In this document: in pieces, positions 52,527-63,200 of the stretch
Position numbering within the stretch: position 1 is the stretch's first letter
Layout: the number at the start of each line of letters is the position of its first letter
Assembly (NCBI RefSeq): GCF_003443535.1
Contig: NZ_CP031946.1
Span: 3,103,001-3,167,000, forward strand
Direction: 5' to 3'
DNA: 64,000 nucleotides
Source: Ruegeria sp. AD91A
Lineage (GTDB): Bacteria > Pseudomonadota > Alphaproteobacteria > Rhodobacterales > Rhodobacteraceae
Position numbers and translations under genes: made by a program
Notes under the pieces: generated by a model
Told to the model about the DNA's origin: nothing
The model's database searches: none
The model's input: only the letters and a program-made list of their open reading frames with translations

Positions 52527-53398
52527 ATGCCGCGCTGACCCTTCGTGAAAGATCTGAAGCCGAGGCATCACGGCTGCCGCCCCTGTTGGCGCGGGCAGAG
52601 CATTTGGCAGGTACCGTTTTGCTGGGCGACCACGGTCGACGGCGGTCCGGGATGGGGGATGATTTCTGGCAATACCGCCCGGCGCAGGTCGGCGACAGCC
52701 GTCGCATGATCGATCACCGCCGCTCGGCGCGGGGGGATCAGCAGTTCGTACGTGAACGGGAATGGCAGATCGCGCAATCCGTGATGTTATGGGTCGATCA
52801 GGGGGCTTCGATGCGGTTTGCGTCCGACAAGACCCTGCCGACCAAGGCGGATCGCGCGCGGCTGTTGGGGCTGGCGACATCCATCCTTCTGGTGCGCGGC
52901 GGTGAACGCGTAGGTCTGACCGGCACCACCTTGCCGCCCCGGCGCGGCAATGCGCAGATCATCCGGCTGGCGCAGGCCTGGTCCGAGGATAATCAAGCGG
53001 ATTACGCCCCGCCCGAACACCGCGCCATGATCCCTCATGCCCGCGCCGTGTTCATCTCTGATTTTCTGGGCCCCATGGATGAGGTTGAACTTGCCCTGAC
53101 CAAAGCCGCCGACCGTGGCGTGCGCGGCGTGGTTCTGCAAGTGCTGGATCCGGGTGAAGAGTCGTTTCCCTATCGCGGGCGCACCATTTTCGAAAGCGTC
53201 GGAGGGTCTGTCCGGCACGAAACGCTCAAGGCCGCCGAGCTGCGGGACCGTTATCTGGAACGCCTGGCGCACCGCAAGGATGCGCTGAGACAACTGTGCC
53301 GAGCGACGGGCTGGCAACTGGGCCTGCACCACACGGGCGACAGCGCACAAGCGGCTCTGTTATGGCTTTATCGGGCCTTGGATGGGGGCACGCGATGA
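52523..53398 (+). CDS. DUF58 protein
   Basis: The 291-residue protein shows the DUF58 hallmark D-D-F-W-Q-Y-R-P-A-Q-V-G-D-S-R-R-M-I-D-H-R-R-S-A-R near residue 45 (R-x-Y-x-x-G-D-x-x-R-x-I-x-W type), then a VWA-like M-L-W-V-D-Q-G-A-S-M-R in place of D-x-S-x-S. Loss of the MIDAS residues suggests an adaptor. It lacks the N-terminal membrane helices of larger DUF58 proteins. Coupled to moxR and to the next gene by 4-base overlaps. Confidence 0.92.
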   Translation: MNAALTLRERSEAEASRLPPLLARAEHLAGTVLLGDHGRRRSGMGDDFWQYRPAQVGDSRRMIDHRRSARGDQQFVREREWQIAQSVMLWVDQGASMRFASDKTLPTKADRARLLGLATSILLVRGGERVGLTGTTLPPRRGNAQIIRLAQAWSEDNQADYAPPEHRAMIPHARAVFISDFLGPMDEVELALTKAADRGVRGVVLQVLDPGEESFPYRGRTIFESVGGSVRHETLKAAELRDRYLERLAHRKDALRQLCRATGWQLGLHHTGDSAQAALLWLYRALDGGTR

Positions 53399-56157
53399 CG
53401 GTTCTGGCGGGCATCGGCTTTACCGCGCCCTGGGTGTTGCTGGGTCTTCTGACCCTGCCGATCCTGTGGCTCATCCTGCGGGCCGTACCGCCTGCGCCGA
53501 TCCGCCGGATGTTCCCGGCGGTGACGCTTTTGTTGGGTCTGAAGGATGACGAAAGCGTTTCGGACCGCACCCCGTGGTGGTTGCTGCTGCTGCGGATGTT
53601 GGCTGCTGCTGCGATCATTTTCGGGCTGGCAGGGCCGGTCCTGAACCCATCTCGGGATGAAACCGGAACCGGGCCTCTTCTGCTGGTTCTGGATGCCAGT
53701 TGGGCCGGTGCCACGCGCTGGCCGGCGACACTGGACCAGATAGAAACACAATTGTCCGAAGCCGGGCGCGCGGGCCGAACTATTGCGATTCTGCGCCTGA
53801 CAGAGCCGGAAACACCTGTTTTTCAGGCCGCAGAGGCATGGCAGGGGCGTTTACCCGGACTGACCCCTCACCCCTGGCAGCCGAATGCGGATCAGATTGC
53901 TCAGACCATTGCCGCGTTGAACGCCGTTGAGGGCGGGTTTGATACCCATTGGTTCAGTGACCGGTTGAATTATTCAAACCACGCTGAACTGGTTTCAAGC
54001 TTGCAGGCGCGCGGTGAAGTGACGGTCTATCAGGCGGCGTCTCGGCCCGTTGCGATCCTGCCAGCGGCCTATCAGGACGGGCTGATCCAATTGACCGTAC
54101 AGCGTGCAGGCCCCGGACCGGAAGACCGTGTGACGGTTTTGGCGCAAGGACGTGATCCGGCGGGAACAGCCCGGGTGTTGCATTCTGTTGAGCTGACCCT
54201 TGAAGCCGGCGAAACCACGGCGCAGGTCGATCTGGCACTGCCGTCGGAGTTGCGCGCCCGTATCACGCGGTTTGAGATTCAGGGCCAAAGGTCCGCCGGG
54301 GCCGTGACCCTGACCGATGACAGTCTGCGTCGGCGCGAGGTTGCACTGATTGCCGGAACCCTCAACCGTGAAGGGCTGGAGCTGTTGTCGCCTCTGCATT
54401 ACCTGACACAGGTTCTGATACCGACTGCGGATTTTGTCGATGGCGGCCTGCTTGAGGTTCTGCCTGCCAACCCGGATGTGATCGTCCTGTCGGACGTGGC
54501 GCAGATGTCGGAACCGGAAAAGGCCGCGTTAATCGAATGGGTCGAACAGGGCGGCCTGCTGCTGCGTTTTGCCGGTCCGCGCATGGCGGCCAGCGATCTG
54601 GGGCGGGACACCGAAGACACCCTGTTACCGGCGCGGCTGCGCAGCGGTGGGCGATCCGTCGGCGGCGCGATGAGTTGGGGTGAAGCCAAGACGCTGGCTC
54701 CATTCCCTGAGAACTCTCCTTTTTACGGCTTGGCTATCCCGAATGACGTGGTTGTCTCGACACAAGTCATGGCCCAACCAGACCCTAATCTTGCGGATCG
54801 CGTGATTGCTTCGCTGTCCGACGGGACTCCGTTGGTGACGCGCAAGACACTGGGGCTTGGGCAGGTAGTGCTGTTTCACGTCACTGCGGATGCCGAATGG
54901 TCCAGCCTGCCGCTGTCAGGCCTGTTCGTCGAGATGCTGGATCGTTTGGCCGTGGCCTCAGCAGCCAAATCGCGGCAAGAGGCGCAGTTGCAGGGCACCA
55001 CATGGGAACCGGTTCAGATCATGGACGGGTTTGGAGCCTTGTCGGATGCTGGAACGCTGGCAGGTGTGGATGGGGTTCAGCTGATCTCGGGCCAGATCGG
55101 GCCAGAGTTGCGTCCGGGTCTCTATGAAAGCGGCAAACAGAAGCTGGCATTGAACGTGGTCTCGGAAGAAACCGAGCTGCGCCCGGTGATCTGGCCCGCC
55201 AATGTGCCGATCAAAGGGCAGGAGGTCAGCACGGAAACCCCGCTTGGCGGTCTGTTGCTCAGCCTCGCACTGATCTTGCTGACGGTTGACGTAGTTGCCT
55301 CTCTGGCTCTATCGGGCAGGTTGGGTCTGGCCCGAACGACGGCTGCGGCGCTGGCAGCTTTTCTGCTGGTGCCGGAAGTACAGGCGCAGACGCCCGAAGA
55401 TACCGAGTTCGCCTTGGCGGCAACGCAAGAACTTGTGCTGGCGCATGTGCTGACGGGTGACGCGCAGGTGGACGACATTGCCGAGGCCGGAATGCGGGGC
55501 TTGGCGCAAACCCTGTTCTTTCGCACCTCCGTCGAACCGGCGGACCCAATCGGCGTTGATCTGGAACGAGACGAGCTGGCATTCTTTCCGTTGCTTTATT
55601 GGCCCATTACACCGAACCAGCCGCAACCTTCGGCTGAGGCGTATATCAAACTGAACGCATATTTGCGCTCGGGTGGGATGATCCTGTTTGACACGCGTGA
55701 TGCGGACATCGCCGGTTTTGGCGCGTCCAGCCCGAATGGCCGCAGGTTGCAACAACTGGCCGGACCGCTGAATATCCCTGCATTAGAGCCGATTCCCCGC
55801 GATCATGTCCTGACCAGAACATTCTATTTACTTCAGGATTTCCCGGGTCGCTATTCCGGTACCGAGGTTTGGGTCGAAGCTGCGCCCGGGGATGCAGAAC
55901 AGATCGAGGGGATGCCTTTCCGCAACCTAAATGACAATGTGACACCGGTGGTTATCGGCGGCAATGACTGGGCCGGGGCCTGGGCCGTGGATCGTAACGG
56001 GCAGGCCCTGTTGCCTGTCGGTCGTGGCTATGCCGGGGAACGGCAACGCGAACTGGCAAATCGGTTTGGCGTAAATCTTGTGATGCACGTTCTGACCGGG
56101 AACTACAAATCCGATCAGGTCCATGTGCCCGCACTTTTGGACAGGTTGGGACAATGA
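53395..56157 (+). CDS. BatA-like membrane protein with C-terminal DUF4159 domain
   Basis: The 920-residue protein opens with two membrane helices and a BatA N-terminal motif (PWVLLGLLTLPILWLILRAV). It then has a VWA-like region (LLLVLDASWAGATRW), a glutamine-amidotransferase-like middle with L-P-A-N-P-D-V-I-V-L-S-D, a third membrane region near residue 630-665, and a DUF4159 C-terminal domain (L-A-F-F-P-L-L-Y-W-P-I-T, A-Y-I-K-L-N-A-Y-L-R-S-G-G-M-I-L-F-D-T-R-D). Probably an envelope scaffold served by the MoxR ATPase. The ATG overlaps the DUF58 stop (ATGA). Confidence 0.88.
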   Translation: MTVLAGIGFTAPWVLLGLLTLPILWLILRAVPPAPIRRMFPAVTLLLGLKDDESVSDRTPWWLLLLRMLAAAAIIFGLAGPVLNPSRDETGTGPLLLVLDASWAGATRWPATLDQIETQLSEAGRAGRTIAILRLTEPETPVFQAAEAWQGRLPGLTPHPWQPNADQIAQTIAALNAVEGGFDTHWFSDRLNYSNHAELVSSLQARGEVTVYQAASRPVAILPAAYQDGLIQLTVQRAGPGPEDRVTVLAQGRDPAGTARVLHSVELTLEAGETTAQVDLALPSELRARITRFEIQGQRSAGAVTLTDDSLRRREVALIAGTLNREGLELLSPLHYLTQVLIPTADFVDGGLLEVLPANPDVIVLSDVAQMSEPEKAALIEWVEQGGLLLRFAGPRMAASDLGRDTEDTLLPARLRSGGRSVGGAMSWGEAKTLAPFPENSPFYGLAIPNDVVVSTQVMAQPDPNLADRVIASLSDGTPLVTRKTLGLGQVVLFHVTADAEWSSLPLSGLFVEMLDRLAVASAAKSRQEAQLQGTTWEPVQIMDGFGALSDAGTLAGVDGVQLISGQIGPELRPGLYESGKQKLALNVVSEETELRPVIWPANVPIKGQEVSTETPLGGLLLSLALILLTVDVVASLALSGRLGLARTTAAALAAFLLVPEVQAQTPEDTEFALAATQELVLAHVLTGDAQVDDIAEAGMRGLAQTLFFRTSVEPADPIGVDLERDELAFFPLLYWPITPNQPQPSAEAYIKLNAYLRSGGMILFDTRDADIAGFGASSPNGRRLQQLAGPLNIPALEPIPRDHVLTRTFYLLQDFPGRYSGTEVWVEAAPGDAEQIEGMPFRNLNDNVTPVVIGGNDWAGAWAVDRNGQALLPVGRGYAGERQRELANRFGVNLVMHVLTGNYKSDQVHVPALLDRLGQ

Positions 56158-58196
56158 CCGGAACCGTCATATTCGACCCACTGATTCCGTGGCCGTTTTT
56201 GGCTGCTGTGGGGGCGATTGCCGCTGCTGGAGTAGGTCTGGCCTTGTGGCGCGGCTTGTCGGGCTGGGCCCTGCGGGGATTGGCAGCTTTGGTTGTCATC
56301 GCGGCACTGTCCGGTCCGGTCTATCAGATCGAAGACCGTGCTCGGCTGACCGATATCGTTTTGATGATCGAGGATGAAAGTGCCAGCCAGACACTTTCGG
56401 ACCGGGCCCGGCAAACTGCCCAGGCCGCCGAAGAACTGGCCGTTGAGATCGAGGCACGAGATAATACGGAACTGCGCCGCATTCGGGTCGGCGACGGTGA
56501 GGGGGATGAGGGCACGCAGGTCATGGCTGCCCTGAATGAAGCTCTGGCCGAAGAACCGCGCGCGCGCATCGCAGGCATTCTGGTGGTATCGGATGGGCTT
56601 GTGCATGACGCTGATCAGGCCCCGGAATTGCCAGCGCCGATGCATCTTCTGCAAACCGGGCGTGCAGACGACTGGGATCGCAGGCTTATCGTCCGAAATG
56701 CACCTGCCTTTGCCATCATCGGAGAATCAGTGACTTTGACCCTGCGCGTTGAAGACAGCGGAGCAGCCCCCGCGGGTGCCGCGACAGCGCCGCTGGAGAT
56801 TTCCGTGGATGGTGGCGAGCCGCAGCAGCTGAGTATTCCAATCGGTCGGGACGTAGAACTGCCTGTCACTCTGCCGCATGGCGGGCGCAATGTGATCCAG
56901 TTTTCCGTGCCTCAGGCCGAAGGTGAGTTGACCGACCGCAACAATACCGCGCTGATCCAGATGAACGGCGTTCGGGATCGCCTGCGTGTGTTGCTGGTCT
57001 CGGGTGAGCCGCATCCCGGTGGGCGCACATGGCGTAACCTGCTGAAATCCGACAGTTCCGTAGACCTGGTGCACTTCACCATCCTGCGTCCGCCCGAGAA
57101 ACAGGACGGCGTGCCCGTCGATGAACTGTCACTCATCGCTTTCCCAACGCGTGAACTGTTTCTGGAAAAGATCAACGATTTCGACCTGATCATCTTCGAC
57201 CGCTACAAGCGGCGGGGCATCCTGCCGGCGATCTACCTGGACAATGTCACCAACTATATCAACGATGGCGGCGCAGTTCTGATTGCTGCCGGTCCCGACT
57301 TCGCAAGTGCAGATAGCATTTTCCGGTCGCCGCTGGCGCCTATATTGCCTGCTCAACCTTCCGCGCGTGTCTTTGAGGAACGTTATGTGCCGATGGTCAG
57401 CGAGTTAGGTCAGCGCCATCCGGTGACAACAAATCTTGGCGATCCCGCGGATTGGGGCGCCTGGTTGCGCCAGATTGATGTGAACCATCGCTCGGGCGAG
57501 GTACTGATGACAGGCATTGACGAACGCCCCTTGCTGGTTCTGGATCGCGTGGGCAAAGGGCGTGTTGCAATGCTGGCTTCGGACCATGCCTGGCTGTGGA
57601 GTCGCGGCTTTGAAGGTGGCGGCCCACAACTGGAGCTTTTGCGCAGGTTGGCCCATTGGATGATGAAGGAACCCGAACTTGAGGAAGAGGCGCTGTGGGC
57701 CGAAGCCAACGGACAATCCATGCGCATCATTCGACAGACGCTTGGGGATGACGTGGGTCCGGTGACTGTGACGCGCCCGAACGGCGAAACGCTGGAAATC
57801 ACTTTGCAAGAGGTCTCTCCGGGGCGGTTCGAAGCGTTATACTATGGGCCCGAGATTGGTCTTTATCGTTTGCAGGAAGGCGACCACACGGCCGTGATTG
57901 GCCTTGGCCCCGCCGCGCCGAAGGAATTTGAACGCACCATCGCTACAGGGGATATCCTTGAACCGGTTCTGGCCAATATGCGTGGCGGCGTGATCCGGCT
58001 GGAAGATGGATTGCCGTCGATCCGAAACGTGCGCGCCGGGCGTCCAGCGGCCGGTCGGGGCTGGGTCGGTCTGACGCCGCGCGATGCCTACGAGACAAGG
58101 GATGTGACCCAAGCGGGGCTGCTGCCTCCTTGGCTGGTTTTGCTGTTGGCAGGTGGTTTCCTGTTGGGAGGTTGGCTGCGTGAGGGGCGGCGCTAA
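56154..58196 (+). CDS. Membrane protein with VWA/glutamine-amidotransferase-like region, last of the moxR operon
   Basis: The 680-residue protein has two N-terminal helices, a periplasmic part containing I-V-L-M-I-E-D-E-S-A-S-Q (degenerate VWA), a ThuA/amidotransferase-like stretch (V-L-L-V-S-G-E-P-H-P-G-G-R-T-W-R and D-L-I-I-F-D-R-Y-K-R-R-G), and one C-terminal helix (L-L-P-P-W-L-V-L-L-L-A-G-G-F). The fold is known from similar Rhodobacterales and rhizobial operons, but no function is proven. It overlaps the previous gene by 4 bases and its stop overlaps that of the convergent pbpC. Confidence 0.85.
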   Translation: MTGTVIFDPLIPWPFLAAVGAIAAAGVGLALWRGLSGWALRGLAALVVIAALSGPVYQIEDRARLTDIVLMIEDESASQTLSDRARQTAQAAEELAVEIEARDNTELRRIRVGDGEGDEGTQVMAALNEALAEEPRARIAGILVVSDGLVHDADQAPELPAPMHLLQTGRADDWDRRLIVRNAPAFAIIGESVTLTLRVEDSGAAPAGAATAPLEISVDGGEPQQLSIPIGRDVELPVTLPHGGRNVIQFSVPQAEGELTDRNNTALIQMNGVRDRLRVLLVSGEPHPGGRTWRNLLKSDSSVDLVHFTILRPPEKQDGVPVDELSLIAFPTRELFLEKINDFDLIIFDRYKRRGILPAIYLDNVTNYINDGGAVLIAAGPDFASADSIFRSPLAPILPAQPSARVFEERYVPMVSELGQRHPVTTNLGDPADWGAWLRQIDVNHRSGEVLMTGIDERPLLVLDRVGKGRVAMLASDHAWLWSRGFEGGGPQLELLRRLAHWMMKEPELEEEALWAEANGQSMRIIRQTLGDDVGPVTVTRPNGETLEITLQEVSPGRFEALYYGPEIGLYRLQEGDHTAVIGLGPAAPKEFERTIATGDILEPVLANMRGGVIRLEDGLPSIRNVRAGRPAAGRGWVGLTPRDAYETRDVTQAGLLPPWLVLLLAGGFLLGGWLREGRR

Positions 58197-60238
58197 TCGA
58201 TCCTGATTGCGACCCTGTCGGACTGACCTTGAGAATCCACCACGACAAGTGAGGTGAAACCGGCCCCCGGATTGGGGATTTTGAACTCTCTTTGCCGCTG
58301 CCCGGTCAGCAAGGGCACTCCATCTGCCAGTACGGAAAACGGTCCGACGCCGCCACGCAGTTTGACCGTCAAAGGTGCTCCGAATGTCTCTAACACAGCG
58401 TTATTGGGAGGAAACAGCAAGTCCGGCGCGGAAGGATCATCTTCGAAAGCTTTTGTGCGGGGGCGAAATCGCTGCAAAGGTTGCGGCAATTGGGCAGCGC
58501 CGACAAGCAGGGTCGAGGGCGGCGGTGGACGCAGGGGCGTGAGGTCGGGTTTCAACAGGTTGAAAGCCTCGGCCAGAAGCGGCGCGGCAAGATCGCCCCC
58601 AAATGCACCGGGAACAGGCGTTCCATCAGCCCGTCCCAGCCAGACCCCGATGACGTGCCGCCCGTCAAAGCCGATGGCCCAGGCATCGCGGTGGCCATAA
58701 GATGTGCCGGTTTTGTAGGCAAGCGACCCTGTTGCATTGCCCGCCGGTGGCGAAACCCCGGCCAGAATGTCCGCAACCTGCCAGGCAGAGGTTTCTGACA
58801 GAACGCGCTGAGTTTGCCGCGCCTCCGCGAGCGTATCGTGAAACAGGATCGGGCCTGTGCCACCAGCCGCCAGAGTGGCGTAAACCTGAACCAGATCGTG
58901 CAGGCTCAACCCCACGCCGCCCAAAGAAATCGCCAATCCGGGTGTGCCACCATTCAGACGCGGTTCCGAGCCGGCCAACCGCAATGCCGTCATCACACGA
59001 GCGGGCCCCAGTTCATTCGTCAGCCGCACAACGGGGATGTTCAGCGACAATTGCAATGCATCCCGCACCCGGACATCTCCACGGAATGCGCCATCAAAAT
59101 TGCGCGGCGCGTACCGACCGAACATGACGGGGCTGTCGTTGATCAGGGTCTCGGGATGGGCCAGCCCCTGATCGAAGGCCAGCCCGTAGACCAGAGGTTT
59201 CAGGGTCGATCCGGGAGACCGTACGGCCCGGGTCATATCCACGAACCCCTGACGCGCATCTTGATACCCGGCAGATCCGACCGATGCCAGAACCTCGCCG
59301 CTGCGATGATCGGCCACGATCAGGGCCCCGGAAACGCGCGGTCCGACACGGGTGGCGGCCTGGGCCACCAAGGTTTCCAGCCGGGCCTGCAATCCGGCAT
59401 CCAGCGTCAGGCCGAAGGCTCGGGTCGCGGGCGCTTGCCGCGCCACACGGTCAGTCAGATGTGGTGCAAGGCGCGGAAACGAATTCATCCGATCCGGAAG
59501 AGCTTCGGTCAAAGCCACGCGCGCTTCAACACCGGTCAGGACGTTATGGCGTTCAAGCCTGCGCAGCACCCGGTCACGCGCTTCTCGGGCGGCCTCTGGG
59601 TTACGATCCGGACGCCGCGCTTCCGGAGATTGCGGCAACGCAACCAACAGGGCGGTCTGTGCAGGGGTCAGCCGGGCGGCGTCCTTTCCAAACCACGCGC
59701 GGGTGCCGGCGCGGAGTCCTTCCAGATTACCACCATAAGGGGCATGGGTCAGATAAAGGTTCAGGATTTGCTGTTTGCTCAGGCGCCGCTCCAACGCCAA
59801 TGCGACTCTGATCTGGCGAAATTTACCGCTCCAGCGCCCGGTCGGGCCATCTTCGATCAATCGTGCCACCTGCATGGTCAGGGTGGACCCACCCGACACG
59901 TTACGCCCGTTCCACAGGCTTTGCCCAGCGGCCCGCAGCATCGCGATGGGGTCCACTCCGGCGTGGGTCCAGAACCGTTTATCCTCGTACCGGATCAGCA
60001 TGGCGATGAATTTCGGATCGACTGCGCCGGGCCGTAGTCGCCAGATGCCATCCTCGACTGGAAATGCACGCAGAAGGTCGCCATTCCGGTCTCGCATCTC
60101 GACCGAAGTTTCAGCCAGAACGGGAGGGAGGGTTGTGGCGTCGACCCAGCGGTCAACACCATCCCGCGCCAGTGCCGTCAGGTAGAGTGCTCCGGCCAGC
60201 GCAAACAAAAGCCGCGACCGCCTAGGCATGACAGCCAT
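58193..60238 (-). CDS. pbpC: Penicillin-binding protein 1C
   Basis: The 681-residue protein has an N-terminal membrane anchor, a GT51 transglycosylase domain (E-D-K-R-F-W-T-H-A-G-V-D-P near residue 84, G-G-S-T-L-T-M-Q-V-A-R-L near 115), a transpeptidase domain with S-P-G-S-T-L-K-P-L-V (SxxK) and Y-K-T-G-T-S-Y-G-H-R-D-A-W (KTG), and a C-terminal BiPBP_C beta domain. It lies directly downstream of the alpha-2-macroglobulin gene (28 bases), the pairing seen in Escherichia coli (pbpC-yfhM). Exact start uncertain: ATGs at 60238 and 60229. Confidence 0.95.
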   Translation of the reverse strand: MAVMPRRSRLLFALAGALYLTALARDGVDRWVDATTLPPVLAETSVEMRDRNGDLLRAFPVEDGIWRLRPGAVDPKFIAMLIRYEDKRFWTHAGVDPIAMLRAAGQSLWNGRNVSGGSTLTMQVARLIEDGPTGRWSGKFRQIRVALALERRLSKQQILNLYLTHAPYGGNLEGLRAGTRAWFGKDAARLTPAQTALLVALPQSPEARRPDRNPEAAREARDRVLRRLERHNVLTGVEARVALTEALPDRMNSFPRLAPHLTDRVARQAPATRAFGLTLDAGLQARLETLVAQAATRVGPRVSGALIVADHRSGEVLASVGSAGYQDARQGFVDMTRAVRSPGSTLKPLVYGLAFDQGLAHPETLINDSPVMFGRYAPRNFDGAFRGDVRVRDALQLSLNIPVVRLTNELGPARVMTALRLAGSEPRLNGGTPGLAISLGGVGLSLHDLVQVYATLAAGGTGPILFHDTLAEARQTQRVLSETSAWQVADILAGVSPPAGNATGSLAYKTGTSYGHRDAWAIGFDGRHVIGVWLGRADGTPVPGAFGGDLAAPLLAEAFNLLKPDLTPLRPPPPSTLLVGAAQLPQPLQRFRPRTKAFEDDPSAPDLLFPPNNAVLETFGAPLTVKLRGGVGPFSVLADGVPLLTGQRQREFKIPNPGAGFTSLVVVDSQGQSDRVAIRID

Positions 60239-60265
60239 CCAAGCAGTGGTATGGTGCAAGGCTGA

Positions 60266-63200
60266 TCACTGAACCTCAACCTGCCTGGTCGACGTACGCG
60301 CGCGGTTCTGCGGGCGGTACATATCTTCGACCGAGGCTGCAGGATGATGGAACACGCCCGGCGTTACGGCGCGCGCCACGTAGGCCAGCGTTACCCTCTC
60401 ACGACCGGACAAATCAACGGCGGCCAGGAACCGGTCCGAACGGAACTCGGTATGGGTAGCGTCGGACAGGTCCAGCCAGTCGAGTGCCCGCACATCGCCC
60501 GAGCGGAGCAGGCTCGGGTTGTCGATCTCGATCCCGGCGGATAGCGGATCGTCCACCATCAACCGTGCTCCGCCGCTTTCGAACGGTGTTACTTGCAGTA
60601 CTGTGACGAACCGGTCACCCACGGCAAAGCTGTTTGCGTCGATCAAATCGCCATCCATCGAGTAGTACTGCCGTTCGATCGCGTAGCCGGTGCCGCCCGC
60701 CTCCGGCGGAGATTCCGGAATGCCCGTGATCGTCAAGGTGATATCCGTCGCCTGACCGTCGGCGGCCATGATGTTGATATCATCCGCCTGTCCGGATTGC
60801 AGAACCTTCACAAACGGACCAGAAACCGGCGCGCCGTTGACCATCAAGCCCGATTCCGTTGTGTCAGACACAAGCTCGTGCGCCGCCAGCAACGACCACG
60901 TGGCCTCCTGAGTAGACAGCGGCGTGCGGCCTGTGCTCACCCGTTGGATCAAAGCATCGCGGTCAATCGCCTCGCTACCTGCGCCCACGGCAAGGGTCAA
61001 CAGACCGGCCGCATCCCGCAGGTAGGTGCCGTAGTCAGCGCGCCAGACGTTCTGTTGCTGGTTCTGTTGCCGATCCAGCATTAGCGCGGCACGGTTGAAC
61101 ATCGAATCCGCACGGGTCTGGTCGCCGTAAGAGGCCAGAGCTGCGCCCAGTTGTGCCGCCGCCAGAGGGGTGTCGAAGGCATCCCCTTTAACATCAGCGT
61201 AATAGCGCAGATCGCCCATCGAGGCCGCGCCTTCCCGTGCAAGAACCATCAGGGCATAGGCGATGTCCTGACCGCCTTCGTCAAAATCTGGTGCATAATT
61301 GACCCTGTTCCGAAGGTTATCCATTGCCTGAGCGAAAGCCCGGTCTGGCACGGGATGTCCCTGAGTGCGGGCACGGGACAGGAAGTCGGTCACATAGGCG
61401 TCCAGCCAGAAATCCCCGCTGCCTGCGCGCCACAGGCCAAAGGCTCCGTTCGCGGCCTGACGGGTCAGGATGCTGCGGATCGAATCGCCGATGCGCTGAT
61501 CCACCACCGGACCATCCCCCAGCCCCGAGGCTTGCGCAACGGATGACAGGTACAGCAACGGCAGCGCTTTGCTGGTGATCTGTTCGGTGCAGCCATAGGG
61601 GTAACGGTTCAGCTGATCCAGCAGTCCGGGTGTGTCGAATTTTGCCAATGCTCCGGCGGACAGAATGGCCTTGGCCGAGCCCGGCTGGAACCCGTCAAAC
61701 ACATCCTGTGAAAACAGGAAGCTGTCGCCTGCGCCCAAGGCAAAACGCCGCGTCTGCGCAATCACCGGATCATTGGCGCGCACCGGCATCCGCAGGGTTT
61801 GCGACAGGTCGCGCCCATCAGGCGTGGTGATCGACACGCTGATTTCAGGATCGCCGACGGCGCTGGCCGTGATCGGGATCTCGAAAACCGCCTTGCCACC
61901 GTCCTCCAGCACAAAGCTGGCTGGTGCCGCGCCCAGTTCCAAACCGTTGGAGGCGGTCAGGCCAAGTGCCATTTCTCCGGGCGTGCCATCCGCATGGACG
62001 ATCTCAAGACGCATTCGGCTTTGATCGCCTGGGGCAAGGAAGCGCGGAAGGCTGGCGGTGACGACCACAGGGTCGCGGACGATCATTTCGGCTTCGGCCT
62101 GGCCGACGGCTTTGTGCGACCACGCGACGGCCATCAGGCGGACGGTTCCGTTGAAGGCGGGAAGGGGAATGTCGATCTCAACCTCACCATCCGCACCGAT
62201 CTCGACCGGGCCACTGAACACGGCCATCAGGTCTTGCGTCGGCGGCGGAGACTGGCGACGCATCCCGTTGTCACTGTCGCCGCCCGAGCGCACTGTGCCC
62301 ATGGCTCCGGTCATGCCGTCGATCAGTCGCCCGTAGACATCCCGCAGATCAACGCCCAGACGACGCTGCCCGAAATAGTATCCTTGCGGGTCCGGGCTTT
62401 CGAACCCGGTGAGGTTCAGAATGCCCACATCGACAGCGGCCAGGGTCAGCCAGACCGGATCATTGTCTGCGGCGTTTTCGACCCTGATACGGGCTTTTTG
62501 CGTCTGACGTGGTGCGATGACCTCGGGCACATCGACAGTTACGGAGAGTTTGTGGTCCTCTGGATCGATGCTGGCATGGGCCACACCCATCGCCCGCGCC
62601 GGGTTCTGACCGGCTGCAACATCCATTGGGCGGATCACGGTTGCGGTGACATAAGCCCCTGCGCCCCAATCCTTAGTTACCTCAATGGGTATCAGAGTTT
62701 CACCTTCCGGCACTTCCACCATTTGGCGATGGAGCAGACGGTTCGAAAGGACTTCTATCTGAGCGACACCGGCCATTCGCGGTACAATCCGCAACTGCGC
62801 CGTATCCCCGATGCGATAGCTGTCGCGATCCAACGACATTTCAAGCCGGTCCGGCGTGGTCGATGCATCGGCTGCCTGATACCAGCCCGCATGGAAATCG
62901 ATAGCGGTTTCTGCATACGTCCCATCGACACGCTGCACCACCAGTTCATAGCGCCCCCATTTCACCGGCTGTGTCAGCGTCAGAGGGTCGGTAGAGACGT
63001 CCACTTCGCCAGTGGCGACACGGCTGCGGCGCGTAGTTGGTTCCCAATTCCAGTTGCCGTACAGCTGATACCATTGATAGCGCGTTTCGACCTTGTTCAG
63101 CGTCCAGCGCAGACGCATCGGGCTGGGCGTCAGGTCAGGGGAAAGGCCGACAATCTCAAACGCAGCCTCCGTGCCTTCCGGGATGACCTCGTCGAACAGG

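Noticed and set aside
58814-60037. 407-codon plus-strand ORF
   Set aside because: It is antisense to pbpC, with glutamine/arginine-rich shadow composition.
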